64,000 bases of DNA from Saprospiraceae bacterium (GTDB lineage: Bacteria > Bacteroidota > Bacteroidia > Chitinophagales > Saprospiraceae). Made by a program: the position numbers and the translations under genes. The notes under the pieces were generated by a model. That model saw nothing but the letters and a program-made list of their open reading frames with translations, was not told the DNA's origin and ran no database searches. Positions 33,200-42,369 of this stretch are shown one piece after another. The stretch covers positions 5,082,501 through 5,146,500 of the forward strand of contig JAWKLJ010000001.1 in NCBI GenBank assembly GCA_041392805.1, in the 5' to 3' direction. The stretch's first letter is position 1; every line of letters starts with the position of its first letter.

Positions 33200-36100
33200 A
33201 TGAAAATAAAAGTAGGTATCTTTTTTGGTGGCCCCTCCAGAGAGCGAGAAATCTCTTTTGCGGGAGGGCGGACCGTCTATGACAACCTAAATAAGTCCAT
33301 TTTTGAACCGGTTCCTATCTTTGTGGATAGTTACTGCAACTTCATTTTATTGGATTGGGCCTTTATTTATAAGGGCTCCATACGAGACTTTTTTCCACCT
33401 GTTGAAAGTCTCCCCGATTCCCCCAATGCCTTCCAGGTTTATCAAGAAAGCCTAGGCCCCCTTTCTGAGGAAGAAACGGATCAGCTCCTGGCAAAAGTTG
33501 GACAAAAGGTGGAACCGGAGGATTTACCCCAATTGATCAATGTGGCCTTTTTGGCGCTGCACGGAGAATATGGCGAAGATGGCCAGATTCAGCAGCAACT
33601 CAACGACCTACAGATACCTTTTACAGGCAGTGGGGTGGCTGCCAGTAAATTGGGGATGGACAAAGCTCGCCAGAAAGAAGTGATGGGTGAAATGGGCTTT
33701 CCCTGTCCTACCGTTATCACGATTACCAAGCAACAATGGCTGAATCGGGAAAACAATAATTTCTTTGACACAGCAAAAACGCAAGTAGGTTATCCTATGG
33801 TGATTCGCCCTGCCAACCAGGGCTCGTCCATAGGCGTCTCCATTATCCACGAAGCAGCAGGCACGCTTGGCTTCCACAAGGCGGTGGATCAAGCTTTTTT
33901 TAGACTGCGCTTGCCTACTTTTAAATGGCAAAGCTTTAGCGATAAGGAAAAGGTCGCCTATATTCGCCAGCTGACAGATATCCGCCACGGCATAGGCTTT
34001 CCGCTGATTTTGACCTACCAAAACGATCGACAAACCTTTTACCATCCGGAAAAATTATTGAACTTTCTCAATACGCTCCCCGAGGAAAGCGAAGGTGTCT
34101 TAGGTTTAGAGGGCCTTCACTCTGAAGAAAAAGTAATCATTGAGGAATTTATAGATGGAAAGGAATTTTCGTGCATCGTGATCCGTAAGGAGGATGGCTC
34201 GGCAGTTGCCCTTCCACCCACGGAAATTATTAAAGGACAAGAATTATTCGATTACAGGTCGAAATATATGCCGGGGCTTTCGCGCAAGCTAACCCCCATT
34301 GACCTGCCCAACGATAAGATCAATGCCATTCGAACAGAATGCCAGGCGCTTTTCCAACAACTGAATTTTCAAACCTACGCTCGAATTGATGGGTTCATTA
34401 CCGCGGAAAAAATTTTCCTCAATGACCCCAATACGACTTCGGGCATGTTGCCTTCTTCTTTCTTTTTCCACCAGGCTGCCGAAATAGGCTTGAATCCCTC
34501 CCAGTTTTTAACCTACATTATTCGCGTGTCTATTCAGGAACGCTTGACAGAGATGCCAGGTAAGGCTTCCTACAAAGCCCTGCTTGGCGTAGTGGATGCT
34601 GCGATTCGTTCCCTGCATAACCAAGAGAAAGAACGCAAAAAGATAGGCGTCATTTTAGGAGGATATTCCGCAGAGCGACATATTTCGGTGGAGAGTGGGC
34701 GAAATGTTTTTGAAAAATTGGCGAGTTCAGAAAAATATGAGGCCATTCCCATTTTCCTTTCCGGGAATGCGGAGCGATATGAATTTTATCAGTTGCCAAT
34801 CAATCTTTTACTCAAAGATAATGCGGATGATATCAGGGATAAAATAAAAACCTGGAAGGAGCACCCCGTGATTGAGGCGATCAAAGCAGAATGCCAAGCC
34901 ATTACGGCTAAATATGCCTCAGCTAGTGTCATCTTTCAGCCCCAGCAACTCAGCTTGGATCAGTTGGCAAAGAAGGTGGATGGCGTTTTTATTGCGCTGC
35001 ATGGAAGGCCAGGCGAAGATGGCCAGTTGCAATTGCAATTGGATGCTAAAGGTGTTCCCTATAATGGTTCGGGCGTGCAATCTTCCAGTCTGACCATTGA
35101 TAAATATAAAACACTGCAAACCCTCAAAGCACATGGCTTTAAAGTAGCGAACCAACTCCTGCTTTCGAAGGAGGTGTATGAGTCGGATCCCTATTCCTTC
35201 TACCTGGATGTAGAGGCAGAATTCGGCTATCCCCTGGTTGCAAAACCAGTAGATGATGGTTGTAGTGCAGCCGTAAAGGTGATTCAGGATCGCAAGGCAT
35301 TAGAAGCGTTTACGCGTTTGATGTTCCGACCTGAGGGAAAAGATGACCCTGCCTCAAGAGCTGTATTGCACTTGCAAGCCCAGGAAGAATTTCCGGCCAA
35401 AAAAGAAATTTTGTTTGAAAGCCTGATCAGTCAAGAGGAAGGCGTACACTTTTTGGAGATTACCGGAGGTTTACTGACCCATTATAAGGCGGATGGCGAA
35501 TTGGTTTATGAGGTGTTTGAACCTTCCGAAACCTTGTCGAGTGGTGCCGTTTTATCCCTGGAAGAAAAGTTTTTGGCTGGAGAAGGCCAAAACATTACCC
35601 CGGCGCGTTTTGCTAATCGTGCCGCAGGATACGAGGCAGTGGCCCGACAAGTAAAGGCGGATTTGGAAAAAGCCGCGCGCATCCTGAAAGTGCAAGGGTA
35701 TGCCCGGATTGATGCCTTTGTTAGGGTATTAAAGGATGGACGGACAGAAACGCAAATTATAGAGGTCAATTCTTTGCCGGGGATGACCCCTGCTACCTGT
35801 ATCTTCCACCAGGCCGCTGCGGCAGGTTATAAACCCTATGAATTTATTGATGGCATCCTGACTTTTGGGTTTGAGAAAAAGAAATCAGCCCTGGCTAAAG
35901 TGCCACAGGAAGCAATGACGACAAGTGTAGCGGACGCTTTTGTTGAGGACCTGGAGCCTGCTGATGTAGAATCGGAATGGATAACACAAGCCCCTAAAGC
36001 AGCTGGAAGCAATGGTTCGGCAACAATCCCTCCAGCAAAAGAGGTTTCCGTTTCAGAAGAAGGGCTTTTTGATAAAATTAAAGACCGTTTCCTATTGCCT

Positions 36101-36877
36101 GTTTGGGGCTTTTTAAAATCTCCTATCTTTTTGAAAAACATTGTTGCCATTGCTGGCTTTTTGCTGTTGGTATATATTTTAATGACGAGCTGGTTGCGTT
36201 TATATACAGACCACAACGAATCTATTCAAGTAGATGACTATGTCGGAATGTCCGTGAACGAAGCCGTTAGAAAGGCTAAAAGCCGAAGCTTTAAGGTCGT
36301 TATAGATTCGCTGTATGTTCCAGGCAGTAGAGCCAATATGATTTATAGCCAGCAACCTGTCGCCTTTTCCAGGGTGAAGGAAAACCGAACGATTTTTATG
36401 GTCATAACCACTGAAAAAGGCATTGGACTAGACTTCAAAGCGACTACGGATGATTTTCAGGGTGCCAAATCATACCTGGAATCTCGATCCATTATCGTCA
36501 ATAAACCCAAGACCGTTTTCGATGGTAAACGTGCAGAAGGGACCATTATCGAAGCGACCCATAACGGAAAGACCTATACCATTAATGACCTTCGTACCAA
36601 GGGAATCAAAATTTATCAAGGCGAATCTATTGATTTTGTTATTTCAACCAGAGAGTCAGATTATGTTGGTCTTCCTGATCTGGTATGCAGGACTTACTCG
36701 GAGGCAGAATTTCTCATCCAATCGAGATTCCTCAAAATGGGCGTGATACATGGGGATAACAATGGCGCTGCTTTTGTCTATAAACAAGAACCAGCTTACG
36801 AAAGTGATAAATCAGTGCGTAAAGGAACGACCGTAAGTTTATTCTTGACTTCCAGTCGGCCAGCTGACTGTGAATAA
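33200..36877 (+). CDS. Double D-Ala-D-Ala ligase fused to a TM helix and PASTA domains
   Basis: A 1225-residue fusion. Ligase half 1 (about 1-455) shows FFGGPSREREISFAGG, HGEYGEDG, RPANQGSSIGVS and FDYRSKYMPG, but has NDPNTTSGM where ligases have EINxxPGMT (metal-binding Glu replaced by Asp). Half 2 (about 470-890) shows GGYSAERHISVESG, HGRPGEDGQLQ, an altered KPVDDGCSAAV loop, EKFLAGEGQNITPA and an intact EVNSLPGMT. A linker leads to one membrane helix (about 977-996) and three PASTA-type repeats (about 1010-1225). D-Ala-D-Ala ligases make the dipeptide end of peptidoglycan precursors, and PASTA domains bind muropeptides. The layout implies cytoplasmic ligases and periplasmic PASTA sensors, as in PknB-type kinases. 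Whether both halves are active is unknown. The next gene starts 78 bp later. Confidence 0.85.
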   Translation: MKIKVGIFFGGPSREREISFAGGRTVYDNLNKSIFEPVPIFVDSYCNFILLDWAFIYKGSIRDFFPPVESLPDSPNAFQVYQESLGPLSEEETDQLLAKVGQKVEPEDLPQLINVAFLALHGEYGEDGQIQQQLNDLQIPFTGSGVAASKLGMDKARQKEVMGEMGFPCPTVITITKQQWLNRENNNFFDTAKTQVGYPMVIRPANQGSSIGVSIIHEAAGTLGFHKAVDQAFFRLRLPTFKWQSFSDKEKVAYIRQLTDIRHGIGFPLILTYQNDRQTFYHPEKLLNFLNTLPEESEGVLGLEGLHSEEKVIIEEFIDGKEFSCIVIRKEDGSAVALPPTEIIKGQELFDYRSKYMPGLSRKLTPIDLPNDKINAIRTECQALFQQLNFQTYARIDGFITAEKIFLNDPNTTSGMLPSSFFFHQAAEIGLNPSQFLTYIIRVSIQERLTEMPGKASYKALLGVVDAAIRSLHNQEKERKKIGVILGGYSAERHISVESGRNVFEKLASSEKYEAIPIFLSGNAERYEFYQLPINLLLKDNADDIRDKIKTWKEHPVIEAIKAECQAITAKYASASVIFQPQQLSLDQLAKKVDGVFIALHGRPGEDGQLQLQLDAKGVPYNGSGVQSSSLTIDKYKTLQTLKAHGFKVANQLLLSKEVYESDPYSFYLDVEAEFGYPLVAKPVDDGCSAAVKVIQDRKALEAFTRLMFRPEGKDDPASRAVLHLQAQEEFPAKKEILFESLISQEEGVHFLEITGGLLTHYKADGELVYEVFEPSETLSSGAVLSLEEKFLAGEGQNITPARFANRAAGYEAVARQVKADLEKAARILKVQGYARIDAFVRVLKDGRTETQIIEVNSLPGMTPATCIFHQAAAAGYKPYEFIDGILTFGFEKKKSALAKVPQEAMTTSVADAFVEDLEPADVESEWITQAPKAAGSNGSATIPPAKEVSVSEEGLFDKIKDRFLLPVWGFLKSPIFLKNIVAIAGFLLLVYILMTSWLRLYTDHNESIQVDDYVGMSVNEAVRKAKSRSFKVVIDSLYVPGSRANMIYSQQPVAFSRVKENRTIFMVITTEKGIGLDFKATTDDFQGAKSYLESRSIIVNKPKTVFDGKRAEGTIIEATHNGKTYTINDLRTKGIKIYQGESIDFVISTRESDYVGLPDLVCRTYSEAEFLIQSRFLKMGVIHGDNNGAAFVYKQEPAYESDKSVRKGTTVSLFLTSSRPADCE

Positions 36878-36955
36878 ACCGATGTGCAACATTAAGTGAT
36901 AAGCGGCGTTCAGAGAAAAGAGAAATACTATTACATCATCGAAGTAAGCATATTA

Positions 36956-39472
36956 ATGAGAACTGTCTACTTTTCATTTGTTTTTATATTGTTATTGATC
37001 AAGCTGGAGGCGCAGGAATTGATTCCACTTCAACAAAACCCCGTTCTAAGGCAACAGCAAGAAAAAAACGCTAAGAAGACACCTGTTTTTCGTGGCCTTC
37101 CTAAAATGGACTGCCCCTTGGAAGAGGCGGGGGTGTATTACGTTAATGGCGGAGCTGTTGGACTTATTGATATTCCCATAGATACCAGTCTGGCTGGCGA
37201 AGCCGGTGGTTTTTTCAGATGTGATAATTGCGGTGATGCCACCTTCGGTAGTGCCGTGATTGCCGGTAAGCAAGTGGCTTACACTGCTACGATGGGCCTG
37301 ACAGGAAAGGATTTTATCATGGTCAGTTTTTGTAGCAATGCCGATCCCAATACCTGCTATGACCAGGTCATCCTGCAAATTGTTGCCAGGCGAAATGGCC
37401 AGCATTTTTTTCCTAGCCCCATTTTGCTTTCTGCCGAAGAAGAAGCAGTTGCTACGGCTAATCCATCGCTGCCCGGACAGCTAAGCTGTAGCCTTTTGGT
37501 GGATTGTGACGATAATTATGAAGGGCGCGAACAGGATATTATCCCCATTGATGATACACGCATTTTCTATCGAGCCAGCCGTTTTGCCGGTGTGGATTCT
37601 GTCTGCCTGGTTTTATGTGATAATTATGCTGTTTGTGATACCTACCATTTTGCTTTTCGCATTGTGGGAGACACCATGAGCCTGCCTTTTATGGATGATT
37701 TTTCTTACGAAGGACCATACCCTGCTCGTTCTCATTGGATTGATAGAGAAGCTTTTGTAAACAACACGATGAGTCAGGGCCCTCCTTCGGTGGGTGTGGC
37801 CACATTGGATGGCCTCGACCAGGAAGGATTGCCCTATGGTGGCGGTACGGGTGCTGCGGATCGACTAACTTCTAACTACCTTGACCTCAAGGGGAATACT
37901 TCCGATTTGGTCCTTTCCTATTGGGTGCAAGCGCGGGGTTTGGCGGATAAACCGGAAATAGGCGATTCGCTACTGCTGCAATTTAAAACAAAACAGGGCA
38001 AATGGGAGAATATAGAACGCATTCCGGGTTTACTGAATAGCGAGCCGCTGACAAGTACGATTCCTTTTGCTTTTTATGCTGTTCCGATCCCCGAAGAATA
38101 TAAATATGAAGGTTTTCAATTCCGCTTTTCTAACATTGCAGATAGAAAAGGGATGAATGATGTCTGGCATATTGATTATGTCCGATTGGACGGGGTGCAG
38201 GTGGATACTTTTATCAATGACATCGCTTTCACGCAATTGCCCAGTCCTATCTTAGAAAACTATACGAGTATGCCTTGGCGGCATTTTCAGGGAACACCTG
38301 AGAATGAATTGGCCAGAAATATTACCGTCAATTTATATAATCACGCCAACCAGGGCTTATTAGCAGATCCTTCCTTTATGACTTTAAGGGAATTAACGAC
38401 GACCATTAATCCCTTTTTTGGCGCCTTGGTTCTTCTCAATGGGCAGGAGCGGAATGTTCTGGAAAAACAAGCCTCCAATCGGGTGTATAGTTTGGAGAAC
38501 GACCCCGTTTTTCCCAGTGTTTGGAGTGATTATGCGCTCATTATGGAAGGACCCTCTTTCAATAATGTAAATGGCCCGATCCGCTTCAAAATGAGTTATA
38601 CCCTATCCAATAGTTCACAACTCAATGCATCGGGGTTTGAATCCGTTCAGCGCAATGATGCGGTCTCCTATACGAATGTATTTGACAACTATTTTTCCTA
38701 TGATGATGGGACGGCAGAACTGGCCTTGGTGTCTTCACCGGGAACTGATGTAGCGCTCAAATTTACAGCGGGCGTGGCGGATTCCTTGCAAGCGGTTGCC
38801 ATTCACCATCCCTTTACCTCTTCCACTAATATTGAAGAACAATTTTTCCGCCTGAAAATATGGATTGGAGAATTGGATAACAGCCCTGATTACCAAGCGT
38901 TGCTCAACCCTTTTTTCGCCACCAATAACTTTGATACTTTACAGGGTTTCACCACCTACTTATTGACCAATGCAGATGGCGAGCCACAGGCCCTGTATTT
39001 ACCTGCTGGCGATTTTTACGTTGGGTGGGAACAAGCCTCGGCCTGTGATTTCAATGAATGTGTTACCATTGGGTATGATCGCAATCGATCGCAAGCCCGC
39101 AACTTTACCTACCGCAATGCGGGGGTGGCCTGGGAACCTATCAATCTCTTCATCCCAGGTGCTTTGATGATTCGACCCATTGTAGGGACGGAAAAACCCA
39201 TCTCAACACCCGTCAAGGAAGTCGAAGTACAGCCGCTTCAGGTGAAAATTTATCCTAACCCAGCCCAAAATGAATTATTTGTCAAAATACCGGAGGCTAA
39301 TTTTGGAGATTTTGAATATAACTTGTTCAATCATATCGGGCAAAGCATAAAAAATGGATCATTAGAACCAACGATAGACTTGAATGGTTTGATAAATGGG
39401 ACTTATTTGATCCAGGTGCGAAACCCTAAGACCAACCAGATTTATAGAGAAAGACTGATCATTTTAAAATAG
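36956..39472 (+). CDS. T9SS-exported surface protein with type A sorting domain
   Basis: An 838-residue secreted protein. The ATG at 36956 starts the signal MRTVYFSFVFILLLIKLEAQ; the longer frame from 36896 would put 20 polar residues before it. The body has beta-sandwich segments and several Cys-Asp motifs (FFRCDNCGDATFG, SLLVDCDDNYEG), and a MAM/jelly-roll-like region from about 260 (PFMDDFSYEGPYPARSHW ... HIDYVRLDG). The last about 75 residues are a type A sorting domain (VKIYPNPAQNELFVKI ... LNGLINGTYLIQV). No catalytic motif was recognised. It lies between the ligase-PASTA gene and a rhodanese gene (6 bp downstream), but a shared function is not evident. Confidence 0.85.
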   Translation: MRTVYFSFVFILLLIKLEAQELIPLQQNPVLRQQQEKNAKKTPVFRGLPKMDCPLEEAGVYYVNGGAVGLIDIPIDTSLAGEAGGFFRCDNCGDATFGSAVIAGKQVAYTATMGLTGKDFIMVSFCSNADPNTCYDQVILQIVARRNGQHFFPSPILLSAEEEAVATANPSLPGQLSCSLLVDCDDNYEGREQDIIPIDDTRIFYRASRFAGVDSVCLVLCDNYAVCDTYHFAFRIVGDTMSLPFMDDFSYEGPYPARSHWIDREAFVNNTMSQGPPSVGVATLDGLDQEGLPYGGGTGAADRLTSNYLDLKGNTSDLVLSYWVQARGLADKPEIGDSLLLQFKTKQGKWENIERIPGLLNSEPLTSTIPFAFYAVPIPEEYKYEGFQFRFSNIADRKGMNDVWHIDYVRLDGVQVDTFINDIAFTQLPSPILENYTSMPWRHFQGTPENELARNITVNLYNHANQGLLADPSFMTLRELTTTINPFFGALVLLNGQERNVLEKQASNRVYSLENDPVFPSVWSDYALIMEGPSFNNVNGPIRFKMSYTLSNSSQLNASGFESVQRNDAVSYTNVFDNYFSYDDGTAELALVSSPGTDVALKFTAGVADSLQAVAIHHPFTSSTNIEEQFFRLKIWIGELDNSPDYQALLNPFFATNNFDTLQGFTTYLLTNADGEPQALYLPAGDFYVGWEQASACDFNECVTIGYDRNRSQARNFTYRNAGVAWEPINLFIPGALMIRPIVGTEKPISTPVKEVEVQPLQVKIYPNPAQNELFVKIPEANFGDFEYNLFNHIGQSIKNGSLEPTIDLNGLINGTYLIQVRNPKTNQIYRERLIILK

Positions 39473-39478
39473 CAATTC

Positions 39479-39787
39479 ATGGATATTAATGTGCAAGAAT
39501 TAAAACAACGCCTGGCAAATGGCGATGAATTTGTCCTTATCGACGTAAGAGAACCGTATGAACACCAGGAATTTAATGTAGGAGGTAAACTGATTTCCTT
39601 AGGAACAATTCCTGTCCGCATGAACGAAATAAGCGATAACAAAGATGCCGAAGTAGTGGTATACTGCCGGTCTGGAGGACGCAGTGGTCGTGCCAAACAA
39701 TTCCTGACCCAAGCAGGCTTCACCAATGTACGCAACTTGGAAGGGGGCATGTTGGCTTGGGTCGAAGCATTTGGCCAGCAGGTTTGA
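39479..39787 (+). CDS. Single-domain rhodanese-like protein
   Basis: A 102-residue cytosolic rhodanese domain. DVREPYEHQEFNVGGKL is the CH2A-like region, and the active-site loop is YCRSGGRSGRA, with catalytic Cys about residue 61 and the six-residue loop of a sulfur (not phosphate) transferase. GFTNVRNLEGGMLAW is the conserved C-terminal motif. Likely persulfide transfer; the partner is unknown. The start lies only 6 bp after the preceding sorting-domain gene, so it is probably transcribed with it. A terminator-like hairpin follows. Confidence 0.92.
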   Translation: MDINVQELKQRLANGDEFVLIDVREPYEHQEFNVGGKLISLGTIPVRMNEISDNKDAEVVVYCRSGGRSGRAKQFLTQAGFTNVRNLEGGMLAWVEAFGQQV

Positions 39788-39868
39788 GGATTGATGGGCG
39801 TACTTTGACTGACGGTTGAGCGAACATTGACGAAACTCATAGGCCACCGTAAGGAGCATCAGCCAATG

Positions 39869-39894
39869 CTAGTGCCGTTGGTACTAGTCTTTTC
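39869..39894 (+). terminator. Intrinsic terminator after the rhodanese gene
   Basis: CTAGTGCC (39869-39876), loop GTT, GGTACTAG (39880-39887): 8 bp with one G-T pair, followed by TCTTTT. It overlaps the last codons of the convergent SPOR gene. Confidence 0.6.
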
Positions 39895-40492
39895 GTTTGA
39901 CGAAAGCATCTACGCCCTTGGCTTTTAAGGCATCCACCAACTTACTAGCTTCGTTTTGGCTATCAAAACGATCAACTAATGCGACAGCCAGGATACCGCC
40001 ATTAAAAGAGGTGACCTCCGCTTGGTTAAAACCTAGCTTTTTAAGGCGTTTCACCTGGGCTTCGGCATTAGCTTTTTGCTTAAAGGAACCTGCAAGTACA
40101 AGGAAATCTCCACTCTTGGTAGTGGTCGTGGTTTTTTCATCAAAACTTTTAGGAATACTTGGTTCTGCTTTTGTCTCGGCAATTTTTTCAGTCGTATTTT
40201 CATTTTTTGGAGCAGGTTTCGCTTCCTCCTCTTCTACCAAAGTCCCTTCTTTAACACTCAATTGCTCATCATCCAGGTCTGCGTCTTCTGTTGCAACAGG
40301 GTCGCTGGTTTGGTTCGTTTGGTCCAGGGTGGTGGTATCCGCTGGGAGGGTTTGATTGGTTTCCCTGTCCACAATTTCGGACGTGGTAAGCGTTTTTAGC
40401 TCTCTCAGTTTGATTGTTTTATAAACGAGGTAGCCTAAAGCGGCTAAACAAAGCCCTACAATTAGTACGGTAAAAGTATCAAGTTTAGACAT
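39884..40492 (-). CDS. SPOR-domain membrane protein
   Basis: A 202-residue bitopic protein. A single N-terminal membrane helix (TVLIVGLCLAALGYLVYKT, about 8-26) is followed by an acidic, Thr/Glu-rich low-complexity linker (about 40-125). The C-terminal SPOR domain follows (FLVLAGSFKQKANAEAQVKR ... GILAVALVDRFDSQNEA ... KGVDAFVKRKD, about 128-202). SPOR domains bind glycan strands lacking stem peptides at division septa, so a cell-wall or division role in the periplasm is likely. A Bacteroidota-type promoter is visible upstream (40541-40570). Confidence 0.88.
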   Translation of the reverse strand: MSKLDTFTVLIVGLCLAALGYLVYKTIKLRELKTLTTSEIVDRETNQTLPADTTTLDQTNQTSDPVATEDADLDDEQLSVKEGTLVEEEEAKPAPKNENTTEKIAETKAEPSIPKSFDEKTTTTTKSGDFLVLAGSFKQKANAEAQVKRLKKLGFNQAEVTSFNGGILAVALVDRFDSQNEASKLVDALKAKGVDAFVKRKD

Positions 40493-40811
40493 CGTTATTG
40501 TTTTAAAAGTTAATGGCTTAGTTTTCAGTTACTTACCCCTTAAAGGTAGTTTTTTTTGTGCTTCTACAAAATAAATTGCTTGCTTTTAGCATTTATAAAT
40601 AGTCTTCACAACTACTGCTCAATATTATACTACTCGTTTTATAATCCAAAACAGCGCAGGAAAATTCCCCATATTAAAAGCGTATAAAAAGTAGATTTTT
40701 TTTTTCGCAAAAGCCTGGCTTTTGCCCCTGCTGATTATTTTCTTTAACCAAAATCACCAGCAAATCAATTTATGCAGCAAATATACTTTTTGTTAACTAA
40801 AATCGGTCGAA
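40493..40811. other. Divergent intergenic region (SPOR / ankyrin genes)
   Basis: This 319-bp A/T-rich region holds the SPOR promoter described separately and, near the ankyrin gene, a TATACTTTTTG stretch (about 40780-40790) that may serve as a -7 element. A run of Ts at 40698-40707 and otherwise no gene or RNA structure was seen. Confidence 0.5.
40541..40570 (-). promoter_or_regulatory. Putative promoter of the SPOR-protein gene
   Basis: On the minus strand TTTG (40567-40570) is followed after 18 bp by TACCTTTA (40541-40548), one base from TAnnTTTG. The distance to the ATG at 40492 allows a leader of about 40 nt. Confidence 0.45.
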
Positions 40812-41951
40812 ATGAGAAGGACTCTTCAAATAGTGGCTTTTGCCCTAATGATGCCGGTGGGAAGTATGTTTGCACAAGAAATATCTTCTGCTACTACCAC
40901 AGACAATACAACAACTGAATTAGAGACAAAGAAAAAGATTAAAAAGAAAAAGCCCAGTGAAGAAACCCTGAAACAGGAATTTTTCCAAGCCGTAGAAACC
41001 GGAGACCTCGATCAGGTGGCCACCTCCCTGGACGCCATGAAATACTACCAATACAATGCCACAGGTGAAACAGCATTAACCCTGGCCATCCAGCAGGAAA
41101 ATGAGGAAATGGTCCGACAATTGACCGAAGGAGCCGTGATCAACCTCAAGAACAAAGCAGGAGAAACCCCACTAACCTTGGCCCTTAAGAAAAAAAACCA
41201 TGCCATCATACAAATGGTCCTAAAAAGAGCCAAAGCAGGGCTGAAAAACGATGCAGGAGAGGCTCCGCTCATGTTGGCGATGGATTTAAACGACCTAGAA
41301 CTACTCCAAACACTCATCGAAAAAGGGGCGGATGTCAATCGCAAAACGAATGGCATCACCCCTATTGCCAAAGCTACCCAGATGAATCAGGTGAAAATGG
41401 TAGCCCTATTGGTCCGAAACGGCGCCGATCCCAGCCAGCCTAATGATGACGGAGATATTCCACTGTACATTGCTGTTCGCAATGGTTACAATATTATCAG
41501 CGGAATATTATTGCACAAAAGCGAACAGGCCAGCAAAGATGCCAATTGGAAGACAGACATGGGGGAGACCTTGTTGAATATTGCCATCGAAGAAGGGCAT
41601 GAGCAAGTTGCCCGCTTGTTGTTGGACTTTGGAGCTGATGTCGAAGGTATGGATTATTTAGAAAACACGGCCTTGAACCTAGCATCAGAGAAGGGGAGTC
41701 TGGCGCTAGTGACCATGCTGTTGGAAAAAGGAGCTAACTACGATCATGTGAATATTATGGGTACTTCACCGATCATGGCAGCTGCTCAAAATGGGCATAC
41801 CGAGTTGGCGGATAAGCTCGCATCACTTGGGGCCAATCCCGCTCAGCGGAACTTTGAGGGCCTGGCCGCCCAGGATTATGGCCATTTCCGCCATTCATCG
41901 GCAAATGATGAGTTGATGAATGCTGTTTATGAACTGACCGAAGAGAAATAA
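40812..41951 (+). CDS. Exported ankyrin-repeat protein
   Basis: A 379-residue secreted or periplasmic protein. The signal peptide ends near GSMFAQ and is followed by a Thr-rich and Lys-rich linker (KKKIKKKKPSE). About nine to ten ankyrin repeats follow (about 55-375), with units such as TGETALTLAIQQENEEMVRQ, TGITPIAKATQ-type turns and GETLLNIAIEEGHEQVARLL. Ankyrin repeats mediate protein contacts; the partner is not evident. Start and length are consistent, and a strong intrinsic terminator follows. The gene stands alone between the SPOR gene and a DUF2911 gene. Confidence 0.88.
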   Translation: MRRTLQIVAFALMMPVGSMFAQEISSATTTDNTTTELETKKKIKKKKPSEETLKQEFFQAVETGDLDQVATSLDAMKYYQYNATGETALTLAIQQENEEMVRQLTEGAVINLKNKAGETPLTLALKKKNHAIIQMVLKRAKAGLKNDAGEAPLMLAMDLNDLELLQTLIEKGADVNRKTNGITPIAKATQMNQVKMVALLVRNGADPSQPNDDGDIPLYIAVRNGYNIISGILLHKSEQASKDANWKTDMGETLLNIAIEEGHEQVARLLLDFGADVEGMDYLENTALNLASEKGSLALVTMLLEKGANYDHVNIMGTSPIMAAAQNGHTELADKLASLGANPAQRNFEGLAAQDYGHFRHSSANDELMNAVYELTEEK

Positions 41952-42369
41952 ACGATAGATTTAAGTTTGCACAAATGTTGGTAAAGAAAAAATGGGATTT
42001 TAAAAAATATTTTATGCTTGGGCCCTTTTTGGGCCCTTTTTTGTTTTCTAATGATCTAGGTCTGGATTACATCATCAAAAGAGGGACGTTTAGCGAAGTA
42101 TTCATACGCTTGATCTATTTGTGTTTCAAGGATTAAATTTTATTAGACCTGTTTGGTACTTTTATAAAGTAGTTAGGAGTGTAACGCTTATACCTATTCC
42201 TGCATAATTAGTAATGAAAAAGACATTTAGGGTATATTCATTAGCCAACTAATTGATTCATGTCATTGGATTATTTATTATTGAATTCCTCTTCTATACA
42301 AGCTTTACTTGCTAAGAACTTCCTATCAGAAATGATATTTACTTTTTTATTTATTAAACCGATAATGTA
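41952..42369. other. Intergenic region after the ankyrin gene
   Basis: This 418-bp stretch contains the ankyrin-gene terminator (42020-42042), then about 320 bp of A/T-rich sequence that must hold the promoter of the DUF2911 gene. No open frame or RNA-like structure beyond that was seen. Confidence 0.5.
42020..42042 (+). terminator. Intrinsic terminator after the ankyrin-repeat gene
   Basis: GGGCCC (42020-42025), loop TTTTT, GGGCCC (42031-42036), followed by TTTTTTG: a GC-rich stem plus T-run, 68 bp after the stop codon. Confidence 0.8.
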
